A DNA stretch of 64,000 nt from Amycolatopsis eburnea (GTDB lineage: Bacteria > Actinomycetota > Actinomycetes > Mycobacteriales > Pseudonocardiaceae): the NCBI RefSeq assembly GCF_003937945.1, contig NZ_RSEC01000063.1:62001-126000 (forward strand). Reading direction: 5' to 3'. The notes below the pieces were generated by a model. The model ran no database searches. It saw only the letters and a program-made list of their open reading frames with translations, and was not told the DNA's origin. This document shows positions 9,701 to 16,629 of the stretch, piece by piece (the stretch's first letter is position 1; each line of letters starts with the position of its first letter). Position numbers and translations under genes: made by a program.

Positions 9701-11405
9701 TCAACTGCCCCGGCTCAAGCGGCGGTACGAGCTGACGTCCATCCGGCTCGTCGAGTCCGGCGCTCTCCACGTCATCGAACTGGCGATCAACCCGCGGGCC
9801 AAGAGCAAGAAGGGACTGTTCCCCTACCGGATGGGCAAGGCGACCGATTCGGTCGGGCTGACCGCCGTCGGTCAGCAGGTGAGCAACCTGGACAACGCGA
9901 TCGACCCGATGGAACAAAAGCATCCCGCGGCGTTCGTCGTCACGATCGCGGCGGTACCCGGTGAAGTGGCGAGGAACCCCCGGATCGCCGCCCGGTACGG
10001 CGACGAGGCGTGGGCGGGTTCCACGGAACGACGGGTGGCCCACCGCAGAACCGCGGTCGTCATCGGGATCAACGCCGCCGAGCCGCTCGACCCGCGGGCG
10101 AGCGTGGACCGTGGTGCCGCCGCGGTGGGCAAGGCCGTCCACGCCGTCCAGCGACCGGACCAGCTGCGCGTGGCGGTGTTCGGCTTCGTCTGGGCCCCGG
10201 GGTGGGTGCACAAGGAGACCAAGGCGCACGCTTCGATCGACACGGTGCGGGCGGCGTACAACTCGCTGGAATCCGCCGGTGAAAAGGAGGCGGTGCGGGA
10301 AGACGAGGAGAAGGGCGTCAAGGACCGGAAATCCGTACCCTACGGCCTTGTCCGCGGGCACATCCTGAAATCGCCGTACACGAAACGGGCGGTGGAAATC
10401 CTCCAGGAGGTCAACCGGCAGGTCCACGTCCTGAGCCAGGACGCGGACAGCGGTGTCCGCGCGCCCAAGGGCCGTGGTGTGCTGGCCGCTTACGACGAGG
10501 TTCTCCGCACCATCTCGGGTGATCCCGTGATGATCATCGGCGGGTACGACTTCGAGGACCTCGACTGGCGTGAGAACGGGGAACCACGCACGGTCCAGCT
10601 GACGAAGCTCGCCAACCGGATCGACCGGGCGATCCGGGTCGCGATCGCCCGGCACGCCCCCGAAGTCCTGTACCCGACCGAGCCGAGCACGCTCGTCAAG
10701 GTCTGGGACGAGGTGTGGCCGGCCGACCGCCGGAACCGCGTGTTCCAGGCGCTGCAGGACCGGGCCGACGCCGCGGCGCGGGACCGCCTGCCCTACGGCG
10801 CGGGGGAAGGCGAAGGACGCCGGTTCCGCAACTGGCTGAGGCGGCTGTTCGGCGCGGACTTCTCGGTGGCTTACGACCCCCGGGCTTCCGTCGGCACCGA
10901 TCCGAGACTGGCGTCCAGCCGGGGGTTCGCCGTGCGAGCGGCGAGCCGCCGGCGCAAGCGTCACGCGATCTACGCGGTCATCCTGCAGTCGCAGTCGATG
11001 GCGAGCGCACGAACGCTCGCCAACGAGTTCTTCCTGTCCAACCCGTCGATCGGCCCGAGGGAAAGGATCATCCTTCAGACACGTGTCTTCACCCACGTCG
11101 AGGCCGTCATCCGGCTCATGGCCGACAATCCCGGGCTGCGCGTGCACGACCCCCAGGTCCAGGCACGCCTGAACGCGATGACGCAGGCGGTGCGGGACTA
11201 CCAGAACCGCATTCCCCAGGGAGAGCGGAGTGCCGCGGCGAACCAACGGCTCCATGACACCATGGACGTGGTGGAACGCATGACGCGGGACATCATCACC
11301 ACGCTGACGGCCAGTGACCTCAGGCGCACCTGGGTGAAACTGCGTGCGCAACTGCGGAAGGCGCAGCACGAGGCGAAGCGGGCTTCGGCACCGAGGAGGA
11401 CGTAG
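6765..11405 (+). CDS. Large eCIS-effector-like protein with unknown C-terminal domain
   Basis: 1546 aa; ATG at 6765. Residues 1-70 are Ala/Pro-rich with a GNQAV motif (56-60), as seen near the N terminus of DUF4157/eCIS-associated effectors. Residues ~70-300 are Lys/Pro/Ala-rich and low in complexity. Residues ~310-620 are highly charged helices containing VTEQQLAMKNSREPGFDKAV, a pattern I associate with large eCIS-linked proteins. Hydrophobic segments follow at ~675-700, ~758-825 (LLPTIIIAGITWIVSLFNPA) and ~836-860, compatible with membrane insertion or translocation. Residues ~895-949 are an extreme Lys/Arg/Pro linker. Residues ~950-1546 form a globular C-terminal module with VPYG (1191-1194), QDADSG (Asp 1226 and 1228) and GGYDF (1259-1263). 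No signal peptide is visible. The abutting gene at 11406 is probably co-translated. The effector role is inferred by architecture; an unlinked injection machine would be required. Confidence 0.65.
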   Translation: MSTSFKVRAPRAKAPVAAPVPDLLAPAARASGSPPRVGPALSGWPGQLLAGQDLVGNQAVAAGALSTSPRPPTAKPAPGKKPEPMPLRKATAPPAPGADRKDAKGTDERPEKGAKKKEDAAGPRTPGADPKFQALKKDVAAKKRRVASSHPPPAAEAGAAQGAAVPPADDREARGKAAHAEDMAAAQPKQFDKQAFIAAVEKAVKDRAPKNLDEADKFGESGKAEEVKTEVQGKVGAGKDAAAQEIADTTAAAPQPAPDTKQVVPLAVDQVPGKPEAPNPAQAAPDALPKSATDMSDGPRQVTDRMAEAQVTEQQLAMKNSREPGFDKAVRDKKTLEAHSESAPEQLRAGEATELKKVKATAATRGAGAMAAIHTTRVATGRQVATGKQGAKGHDEDKRAQVAALLQKVFDDTKADVEKILSDLDKKVDDQFTTGEKRARDRFTDEHTRGMDEYKDRRYSGWAGKARWVKDLFADLPEEANRIYERARDHYLTAMREVIADVAGTVESELRHAKERIASGRKELKQAVDTLPKDLRAIGKEAAADFEGKFDELADTVDDKGTELVDTLATKYVDAVKAVDAEIAAEKEKNKSLFHKAADAIGGVIDTIKELGRLLGGVLRKAASAVPLILRDPIGFLGRLISGVGGGLKLFMDNAGRHLQQGVLAWLLGTGVAAGLQLPTSFDVLGILVLIAGLLGLSWPNIRDRLARRVNPKAMAAAETGTDAIPIVVEAKKRGVAGLWSDLKSRVGDLKRDLIGKLVSYLLPTIIIAGITWIVSLFNPASAFIRACKMIIDIIRFIVTQGRQIIEFVNTVLDAVIAIARGGTGGVPAMVERALARSIPVLIGALAAILGIGGIAGKVKQIFQALSRPVNRAIDWVIDKITGLLKKLWNKIKPKPAKPKRPKPKRPKDGGRPDRPRRRPRRPRRPDARRPGKRRPDRGPGRRPRERSEADKRRSLNAALRAANRLIGAASATVDGVRRQLPRLKRRYELTSIRLVESGALHVIELAINPRAKSKKGLFPYRMGKATDSVGLTAVGQQVSNLDNAIDPMEQKHPAAFVVTIAAVPGEVARNPRIAARYGDEAWAGSTERRVAHRRTAVVIGINAAEPLDPRASVDRGAAAVGKAVHAVQRPDQLRVAVFGFVWAPGWVHKETKAHASIDTVRAAYNSLESAGEKEAVREDEEKGVKDRKSVPYGLVRGHILKSPYTKRAVEILQEVNRQVHVLSQDADSGVRAPKGRGVLAAYDEVLRTISGDPVMIIGGYDFEDLDWRENGEPRTVQLTKLANRIDRAIRVAIARHAPEVLYPTEPSTLVKVWDEVWPADRRNRVFQALQDRADAAARDRLPYGAGEGEGRRFRNWLRRLFGADFSVAYDPRASVGTDPRLASSRGFAVRAASRRRKRHAIYAVILQSQSMASARTLANEFFLSNPSIGPRERIILQTRVFTHVEAVIRLMADNPGLRVHDPQVQARLNAMTQAVRDYQNRIPQGERSAAANQRLHDTMDVVERMTRDIITTLTASDLRRTWVKLRAQLRKAQHEAKRASAPRRT

Positions 11406-12059
11406 GTGGACGACGGGACGCTTCGGCGGCTGCGCGCGGAGGCGACGCGGGCGGACTACCCCTCGATGGCTCGGCTGGCCCAGGCGTTGTACGACAACGG
11501 TTTGACCACGCGGGAAGTCCTGCACGAGTGCTACGGCGTCGACTTCCCGATCGAATTCTTCGTGCTCGCGGAGGCCGATCCGTGGGAGCTCGGCCTGCTG
11601 GTCACGTGCACCGATCAGCCGTGGCGCCTGGCCGTCCCCCCGGACGAGGGTGGACCACAACCCGCGGCGGACCCGTCGGGGCCGACGGAGCGGCGGCTGC
11701 TCGCCTTCGACCCCGATCTCCTGCCGCTCATGTACCTGCTCGGTTCGGACAGCGTCCCGTGGGACAACCAGTTCGTGCTTTGCTACCGGCTGTCCGAACT
11801 CCGGGCGAACCGGTCGACCGTCTACCGGTTGCGCCAGCAGACGACTCGTCCCGGCAAGGTGCGGCGACTCGGTGACTCCCTGCTTTCCGTCCTGCACGAG
11901 TACCACGCGAAACATGTTCGCGACATCGAACGCGAACAAGATGATCCGGACAACTGGGGCGCCGGAGCCGTTCCGGACGAGGAAGTGGACGCGTTCCGGG
12001 CGCTGGTCGAACGGATCGAGGCGCTCCAGCACGAGGTGGCGGCACGCGAAGGCCGGTGA
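11406..12059 (+). CDS. Partner of the eCIS-like effector, unknown function (possible immunity or chaperone)
   Basis: 217 aa. GTG starts directly after the TAG stop of the effector-like gene, with zero intergenic bases, so translation is almost certainly coupled. The protein is acidic and soluble, with no signal peptide or membrane segment. It contains LHECYGVDFPIEFFVLAEAD and LLVTCTDQPWRLAVP, which read like a ligand- or partner-binding alpha/beta domain, then a charged C-terminal helix (DAFRALVERIEALQHEVAAR). I do not recognise a named family with certainty. Its coupling to one large polymorphic-toxin-like gene fits an immunity protein or a loading chaperone; both are inferences. Confidence 0.6.
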   Translation: MDDGTLRRLRAEATRADYPSMARLAQALYDNGLTTREVLHECYGVDFPIEFFVLAEADPWELGLLVTCTDQPWRLAVPPDEGGPQPAADPSGPTERRLLAFDPDLLPLMYLLGSDSVPWDNQFVLCYRLSELRANRSTVYRLRQQTTRPGKVRRLGDSLLSVLHEYHAKHVRDIEREQDDPDNWGAGAVPDEEVDAFRALVERIEALQHEVAAREGR

Positions 12060-12071
12060 AGGCAGCCGGAA

Positions 12072-12617
12072 CTACGTCTGGGCCTGGAACGCGTGGATCA
12101 CGTGCGCGGCGAACCGCCGGGTCGCCGCGGCCGGGATGCCGCTGCCCGCCATGAGCATCAGGACCAGGTCGTTCGCGGTGACGTCCGGCCGCAGGTGACC
12201 CGTGTCCCTGGCCCGGCGGACCAGTTCCGCCGCCGCGGCCAGCGACGACGCCCGCATCGCCCCGAAGTCCAGTGCCTGCGGGTACGCCGACTTCACTGCC
12301 TCGATGAAGCCGTGGTCGCGCACCTGCAGCGCGCACAGCCGGTCCACCACGAAGCAAAACCCGCGCCAGGCATCGGGATCGGCGAGCCCCCGAGTCACCG
12401 TGGACTGCCAAGCGCGCGACTGGTCCGTGAACGCCTCGGTGACCAGCGTCCGCTTCGTCGGGAAGTGGCGGTACACCGTCGCGGGGCCGACTTCGGCGCG
12501 GCGGGCTATTTCGCGGATCGGGACGTTCAGGCCGGCCGCGCCGATCGCCGTGCGGGCCGCGGTGAGGATGCGGGCTCGGTTGTCGCCGGCGTCGGTGCGA
12601 GGCAAGCGGGCGGTCAT
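12072..12617 (-). CDS. TetR-family transcriptional regulator
   Basis: 181 aa from ATG at 12617; the 29-residue upstream extension is not supported. The N-terminal helix-turn-helix is clear (IPREIARRAEVGPATVYRHFPTKRTL type), followed by the all-helical ligand-binding domain. It is divergent from the methyltransferase at 12668 across 50 bp, the usual layout for a TetR repressor controlling itself and its neighbour. It ends 12 bp from the effector partner gene, convergent. Confidence 0.88.
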   Translation of the reverse strand: MTARLPRTDAGDNRARILTAARTAIGAAGLNVPIREIARRAEVGPATVYRHFPTKRTLVTEAFTDQSRAWQSTVTRGLADPDAWRGFCFVVDRLCALQVRDHGFIEAVKSAYPQALDFGAMRASSLAAAAELVRRARDTGHLRPDVTANDLVLMLMAGSGIPAAATRRFAAHVIHAFQAQT

Positions 12618-12667
12618 CGCTCTCACTTTAGGGGACCGCGGACGGCGGTTCGTTAGCGTGCCGGGAC

Positions 12668-13561
12668 ATGAGCAGGTACGACGGAGACAGCTGGGACGAG
12701 ACATCGGGGGTGGGGGCGACCGCCACCCTCGCCGCCGTCGCGCGGGCGGTGGCGAGCCGGGAGGACGTCATCGACGACCCGTTCGCCGCGCCGCTCGTGC
12801 GGGCCGTCGGCGTCGGTCTCCTCACCCGGCTGGCGACCGGCGAGACGGCTCCCGGTGAGCTGGTCGGGCGGGGCGCGATCGACGGGGCCAAGGTGCGGAC
12901 CAGGTTCTACGACGACTTCTTCCTCGACGCGGCGGGCGCGGGCCGCACGCAGGCCGTGATCCTGGCTTCGGGGCTGGATTCCCGCGCCTACCGGCTGCCC
13001 TGGCCGGCCGGGACCGTCGTGTACGAAGTCGACCAGCCGCGGGTCGCGGAGTTCAAGACCCGGACCATGGCCGGGCTGGGGGCGGTGCCCACGGCCGAGC
13101 GGCGGGTGGCCGCGGTGGACCTGCGCGACGACTGGGCCGGCGCGCTGTGCGCCGCCGGGTTCGACTCGGGCCTGCCGACGGCGTGGAGTGCCGAAGGCCT
13201 GCTCGGCTACCTGCCGCCGGAGGCGCAGGACCGGCTGCTGGACACCATCACCCGCCTCAGCGCGCCGGGGAGCCGGGTCGCGACCGAGAGCCGGCCCAAC
13301 CCGCGGCCGGGCGAAGAGGAGCGGACGAAAGCGAGCCTGGACCGCATCTCCGCGCGCTGGCGCGAGCACGGCTTCGACCTCGACCACGCCGGGCTGCGGT
13401 ACTTCGGCCCGCGCAACGAAGCCGCTCCCTACCTGGCCGGCCTCGGCTGGACGGTGACCGGCAACAGCGTTCGAGACCTCTTCGCCGCCTACGGACTCCC
13501 GCCGCTGGCCGACGACGGCTTGCGGATGGGCGGCGTCCGCTACGTCACCGGGATCCGGTAG
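12668..13561 (+). CDS. SAM-dependent methyltransferase, LCM/TIGR00027 family
   Basis: 297 aa. The N-terminal signature (SWDETSGVGATATLAAVARA, then IDDPFAAPLVRAVG) and central ASGLDSRAYRLPWPAGTVVYEVDQP are typical of the actinobacterial leucine-carboxyl-methyltransferase-like family, many copies of which occur in mycobacteria. LDSRAYRL is the SAM site and EVDQP carries the acidic ribose-binding residue; AEGLLGYLPPEAQDRLLD follows. Known members O-methylate carboxyl or hydroxyl groups, but substrates are mostly unknown. The ATG lies 8 nt after a TAGCGT element (12654-12659), suggesting a leaderless transcript. The 3' end overlaps the convergent SDR gene by 22 bp. Confidence 0.88.
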   Translation: MSRYDGDSWDETSGVGATATLAAVARAVASREDVIDDPFAAPLVRAVGVGLLTRLATGETAPGELVGRGAIDGAKVRTRFYDDFFLDAAGAGRTQAVILASGLDSRAYRLPWPAGTVVYEVDQPRVAEFKTRTMAGLGAVPTAERRVAAVDLRDDWAGALCAAGFDSGLPTAWSAEGLLGYLPPEAQDRLLDTITRLSAPGSRVATESRPNPRPGEEERTKASLDRISARWREHGFDLDHAGLRYFGPRNEAAPYLAGLGWTVTGNSVRDLFAAYGLPPLADDGLRMGGVRYVTGIR

Positions 13562-14232
13562 CCGGTGGCGGCCGCGGCGATGTCGAGCGCGGCTTCCGTG
13601 GGGGAGCGGTCGTCGGCGTCGTCGCCGCGTTCGGGGTGGGTGGCCACCGAGCCGGGGTCGACCGCTTCGACGTGGATCCCGGTGCCGCGCAGTTCGGCGG
13701 CCAGGGCCGTGGTCAGGCCTTCGAGGGCGTACTTGGCCAGCGCGTACCCGGGTGCGCGGACGGCGTCGACGTCGGCGCCGATCTGCGCGGCGGCGCCGCT
13801 GGAGACGTTGACGATCCGGGCGGCGGGCGCGGCCCGCAGCAGCGGCAGGCAGGCCAGGGTGAGCGCCCAGGTGCCGAGCACGACGACGTCGTAGGCGGCG
13901 CGGGCCGCGGCGATGTCCGCGTCCAGCAGGGAAGTCACGGTGAAGTCGGGCATGTTCGCCGCGTTGTTGACCAGCGCGTCGAGGCGTCCGGCCGTGGTGC
14001 GGAGGTGACCGGCGCACGCCTCGACGTCCGCCGGGTCGGTGACGTCGAGGCGCACGGCGTCGGCGGAGAGCCCTTCGGCGGTCAGCCGGGCGGCCAGCTC
14101 CCGGGTCTGCTCGAGGTTCCGCCCGGCGAGGACGGCGTGGTAGCCGCGGGTGGCGAGGTCACGGGCGACGGCGAAGCCGAGCCCCTGCGCCCGGCTCGCG
14201 CCGGTGACGAGGGCGACCTTGGATTCGTTCAT
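13540..14232 (-). CDS. Short-chain dehydrogenase/reductase (SDR)
   Basis: 230 aa. Classical SDR motifs: NAD(P)-binding TGASRAQGLGFA near residue 10, NNAAN, active-site Ser in IVNVSSGAA, and YALAK (Tyr and Lys both present). A substrate cannot be assigned. It is divergent from the MarR gene at 14267; the 34-bp gap holds a perfect operator-like palindrome, so the MarR protein very likely controls this SDR. Confidence 0.88.
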   Translation of the reverse strand: MNESKVALVTGASRAQGLGFAVARDLATRGYHAVLAGRNLEQTRELAARLTAEGLSADAVRLDVTDPADVEACAGHLRTTAGRLDALVNNAANMPDFTVTSLLDADIAAARAAYDVVVLGTWALTLACLPLLRAAPAARIVNVSSGAAAQIGADVDAVRAPGYALAKYALEGLTTALAAELRGTGIHVEAVDPGSVATHPERGDDADDRSPTEAALDIAAAATGYRIPVT

Positions 14233-14260
14233 GACACCTACTGTAGGGATTCCCTACAAT
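14231..14260 (+). promoter_or_regulatory. Promoter with embedded perfect palindromic MarR operator
   Basis: ATGACA (14231-14236), an 18-bp spacer and TACAAT (14255-14260) form a sigma-70-like promoter reading toward the MarR gene, whose ATG is 6 nt beyond the -10. Between and overlapping these boxes lies a perfect 17-bp inverted repeat, TGTAGGGA-T-TCCCTACA (14242-14258). It also covers the start region of the divergent SDR. This is the expected site for autorepression by the adjacent MarR protein. Confidence 0.75.
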
Positions 14261-14266
14261 TGTGCC

Positions 14267-14725
14267 ATGTCCTCCGCCGACCGCCCCCGCGCCCTGCTGC
14301 GCTGGCCGACCTACCTGATGGGCCGCCTCCACCGCGCCGGCGTCGCCCGCATCGACGAAGAGCTGGCGGCGGCCGGCACGTCGTTGCGCGAGTTCTACGT
14401 CCTGGTCTGCGTCGGCGAGTACGGGCCGCTGTCCCAGCAGTCCGTCGCCGACCGCCTCGGCCTCGACCGCAGCGACCTGGTGAAGGTGCTCGACCGCCTG
14501 GAATCGGCGGGCTGGGTCGTGCGCGAACGGGACACCGAAGACCGGCGGCGGCACGCGCTGACGGTGACCGGCGACGGCCGCGCGGTGGTGGCGAAGACCG
14601 AGGAGATCTCGGCAGCGGTGACCGGTGAGCTGCTGGCCCGCTTGACCCCGCGCGAGCGGGACACCCTGCATCGGTTGCTGCTCAAGGCTTCCGGGGACGG
14701 ACGGATCAGCCGACCGGGAACTTGA
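14267..14725 (+). CDS. MarR-family transcriptional regulator
   Basis: 152 aa from ATG at 14267; the 39-residue upstream extension crosses the divergent promoter and is rejected. Winged-helix motifs are clear: LSQQSVADRLGLDRSDLVKVLDRLESAGWVVRERDTEDRRRHALTVT, with the DxRRR wing. MarR dimers repress genes for detoxification or efflux and are released by phenolic or oxidative ligands. Likely targets are itself and the divergent SDR. Its 3' end overlaps the convergent SDR at 14706 by 20 bp. Confidence 0.9.
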   Translation: MSSADRPRALLRWPTYLMGRLHRAGVARIDEELAAAGTSLREFYVLVCVGEYGPLSQQSVADRLGLDRSDLVKVLDRLESAGWVVRERDTEDRRRHALTVTGDGRAVVAKTEEISAAVTGELLARLTPRERDTLHRLLLKASGDGRISRPGT

Positions 14726-15614
14726 CCCCGGTGAGCTCCTCCGAAACCGTCCACAGGCGACGCTGCACGGCGACGTCGTAGGACTGCGGGCTGGAGGCGA
14801 CCACCTGCGGGCGCCCGCGGTAGCCGCCGAGGCCGTCGGGGCCGTAGTACTGGCCGCCGAGGGCGGCGGGGTCGGTCGCGGCGCGCAGGATCGGGAGCGC
14901 GCCCCGCTCCGAGCTTTGGGTGAACAGCGGCGCGACGGCCGGGAACACCGCGCGGACGACCGCGGGGGAGTTGCGCATCAGCTCGGTACGCGCCACGCCG
15001 GGGTGCGCGGCGACCGCGGCGGTGGTGCCCCGCGGCGCCAGGCGGCGCTGCAGTTCGTAGCTGAACATCAGGTTGGCGAGCTTGGCCTGCCCGTAGGCGG
15101 CGACGCGGTCGTAGGAGTTCTCCCACTGCAGGTCGTCGAAGTGGATCGCGGCGCGGATGCGGTGGGCGATGCTGGCGACCGTCACCACGCGGGACCCCTC
15201 GACCGGCAGCAGCAGGTCGAGCAGCAGGCCGGTGAACGCGAAGTGGCCGAGGTGGTTGGTGCCGAACTGCAGCTCGAAGCCCTCGCGGGTGGTCTGGCGC
15301 GGCGGGTACATGACGCCGGCGTTGTTGATCAGCAGGTCGATCTTCGGCAGCGTGCCGCGCAGGTCCGCGGCGGCGGCGCGCACGGAGTCCAGGGCGGCGA
15401 GGTCCAGTTCCTGCACGGTGACGTCGGCGTTCGCGCCCAGCTTGGCGGCCGCCTTCTTGCCCTTCTCGGCGTCGCGCACGGCCAGCACCACGGTCGCGCC
15501 GCGCTCGGCCAGCGCCTTGGCGGTGTCGAAGCCGAGGCCGGTGTTGGCGCCGGTGATCACGGCGACGCGGCCCCGCTGGCTCGGGATGTCGCGCTCGGTC
15601 CAGTTCCTGCTCAT
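14706..15614 (-). CDS. SDR oxidoreductase, retinol dehydrogenase/protochlorophyllide reductase-like
   Basis: 302 aa from ATG at 15614 (MSRNWTERDIPSQRGRVAVITGANTGLG); the 27-residue upstream extension is not needed. Motifs: TGANTGLG cofactor loop, NNAGVM, active-site Ser in VVTVASIAH, and YGQAK. The ~300-residue length and C-terminal tail match the light-dependent protochlorophyllide reductase-like/retinol dehydrogenase-like SDR group common in actinobacteria. Divergent from the TetR gene at 15743; the 128-bp gap holds helically phased repeats, so TetR control is likely. Confidence 0.87.
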   Translation of the reverse strand: MSRNWTERDIPSQRGRVAVITGANTGLGFDTAKALAERGATVVLAVRDAEKGKKAAAKLGANADVTVQELDLAALDSVRAAAADLRGTLPKIDLLINNAGVMYPPRQTTREGFELQFGTNHLGHFAFTGLLLDLLLPVEGSRVVTVASIAHRIRAAIHFDDLQWENSYDRVAAYGQAKLANLMFSYELQRRLAPRGTTAAVAAHPGVARTELMRNSPAVVRAVFPAVAPLFTQSSERGALPILRAATDPAALGGQYYGPDGLGGYRGRPQVVASSPQSYDVAVQRRLWTVSEELTGVKFPVG

Positions 15615-15648
15615 GGCGGTCCCTCCGGTGGCGGCCCTTGCGGACCGG

Positions 15649-15711
15649 CGGTCTGTTATGTCCCCGACGCTAAGGAACCGCCGGTCTGTTGTCAAGAGAC
15701 TGTCGGTCTTT
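15649..15711. promoter_or_regulatory. Helically phased CGGTCT repeats, probable TetR operators
   Basis: CGGTCTGTT occurs at 15649-15657 and again at 15682-15690, and a third copy of the core, CGGTCTTT, begins at 15704. Spacings of 33 and 22 bp are whole helical turns, placing all copies on the same DNA face. The first two also form small palindromes (ACC-N3-GGT). The third copy lies where the -35 of the TetR promoter should be; TAGGCT (15731-15736) ends 6 nt before its ATG. Confidence 0.55.
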
Positions 15712-15742
15712 AACTTCGCCCGAGGCGCGTTAGGCTGCTCTC

Positions 15743-16405
15743 ATGACCTTCCAGCGGGCGCGCAGCGCGGAGCAGCGAGAGGAGCGGCGGCGCACGATCC
15801 TCGACACGGCGCTGGCCATGCTCGACGAGATGCCGGTGGCCGACGTGAGCCTCAACGAGCTCAGCCGCCGGGTCGGCCTGGCGAAGTCGAACGTGTTGCG
15901 CTACTTCGAATCCCGCGAAGCCGTCCTGCTCGAACTGCTCCAGGGCGCGCTGCGGGACTGGCTGGCCGAGGTGGCGGACGAGCTGGCCGCGGGCGTCGAC
16001 CGGGACGCGCCGGCGCGCGTTCGCGGCGACGCGTTCGCGGCGGTGGTCGCCGAATCCCTGGCCCGCCGCACGGTGCTGTGCGACCTGATCGGCGCGCAGG
16101 CGGGCGTCCTGGAGCACAACGTGTCGGTGGACGTCGTCGTGCGGTTCAAGCGGTCGGCGCTGGCGGGGCTGGAGTCGATGGCCGACCTGCTCCGGAGCTA
16201 CGTCCCCGAGGTGGGCGAGGAGGCGGCGCCGGTCTGCCTGATGGCGATGATCCTCACCGGCGGGTTGTGGACGCACTGCCGCCCGTCGCCGAGCGCGCTG
16301 GCGGCGTACGAGGCGGACCCGGCGTTGCGGGCACTGCGCTTGGAGCTGGCGCCGGCGTTGCGGCACGGGCTGGCGACGCTGATCGCGGGAGCCATGGCCC
16401 GCTGA
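15743..16405 (+). CDS. TetR-family transcriptional regulator
   Basis: 220 aa. N-terminal helix-turn-helix with VSLNELSRRVGLAKSNVLRYFESREAVLLELL, the AcrR/TetR signature. The C-terminal part resembles the TetR_C extension of actinobacterial regulators (VVVRFKRSALAGLESMADLL). Divergent from the SDR at 14706-15614, its probable target. ATG starts 6 nt after TAGGCT with no ribosome site, consistent with leaderless initiation. Confidence 0.9.
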   Translation: MTFQRARSAEQREERRRTILDTALAMLDEMPVADVSLNELSRRVGLAKSNVLRYFESREAVLLELLQGALRDWLAEVADELAAGVDRDAPARVRGDAFAAVVAESLARRTVLCDLIGAQAGVLEHNVSVDVVVRFKRSALAGLESMADLLRSYVPEVGEEAAPVCLMAMILTGGLWTHCRPSPSALAAYEADPALRALRLELAPALRHGLATLIAGAMAR

Positions 16406-16466
16406 CGGCTACGGCCGCCGAGGTCGGGCAAAAGTGTGGCGCTCGCTCTGCGGCGGCTTCGGTGAC

Positions 16467-16519
16467 GTCTTGAATGAGTCATTCAGGTCTTCGGAGGTCC
16501 TGAATGACTCATTCAAGAC
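16467..16519. repeat. Bipartite intergenic palindrome (21-bp perfect arms)
   Basis: Two perfectly complementary 21-nt arms (16467-16487 and 16499-16519) flank an 11-nt loop. Each arm contains its own palindrome, TGAATGAGTCATTCA or the complement TGAATGACTCATTCA. It lies in the 224-bp gap after the TetR gene. A related element occurs at 39110-39156. It could terminate transcription, but the nested symmetry suggests a dispersed repeat family or a protein-binding site. Confidence 0.75.
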
Positions 16520-16579
16520 ACCACGGCATGACCTCCGGGCCCGGAGTCCGGCTACGGCTGTCTTGACACGGCTGCTCAC

Positions 16580-16614
16580 TCATTCATACATTCGTTGTCA
16601 CTTTGTATGAATGA
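16580..16614. promoter_or_regulatory. Inverted repeat in the leader of the flavoprotein operon
   Basis: TCATTCATAC (16580-16589) is exactly complementary to GTATGAATGA (16605-16614), separated by 15 nt. It ends just before the ribosome site GGGAG (16616-16620) of the gene at 16630. The operon ends in a TetR gene, so this is the best candidate for its autoregulatory operator; a leader hairpin is the alternative. Confidence 0.55.
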
Positions 16615-16629
16615 CGGGAGTTGATCCGC

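Noticed and set aside
7725..12032. A 1435-codon open frame on the minus strand
   Set aside because: It lies entirely antisense to the eCIS-like effector gene; its composition is Arg/Asp/Val-rich as expected when a GC-rich gene is read on the complementary strand.
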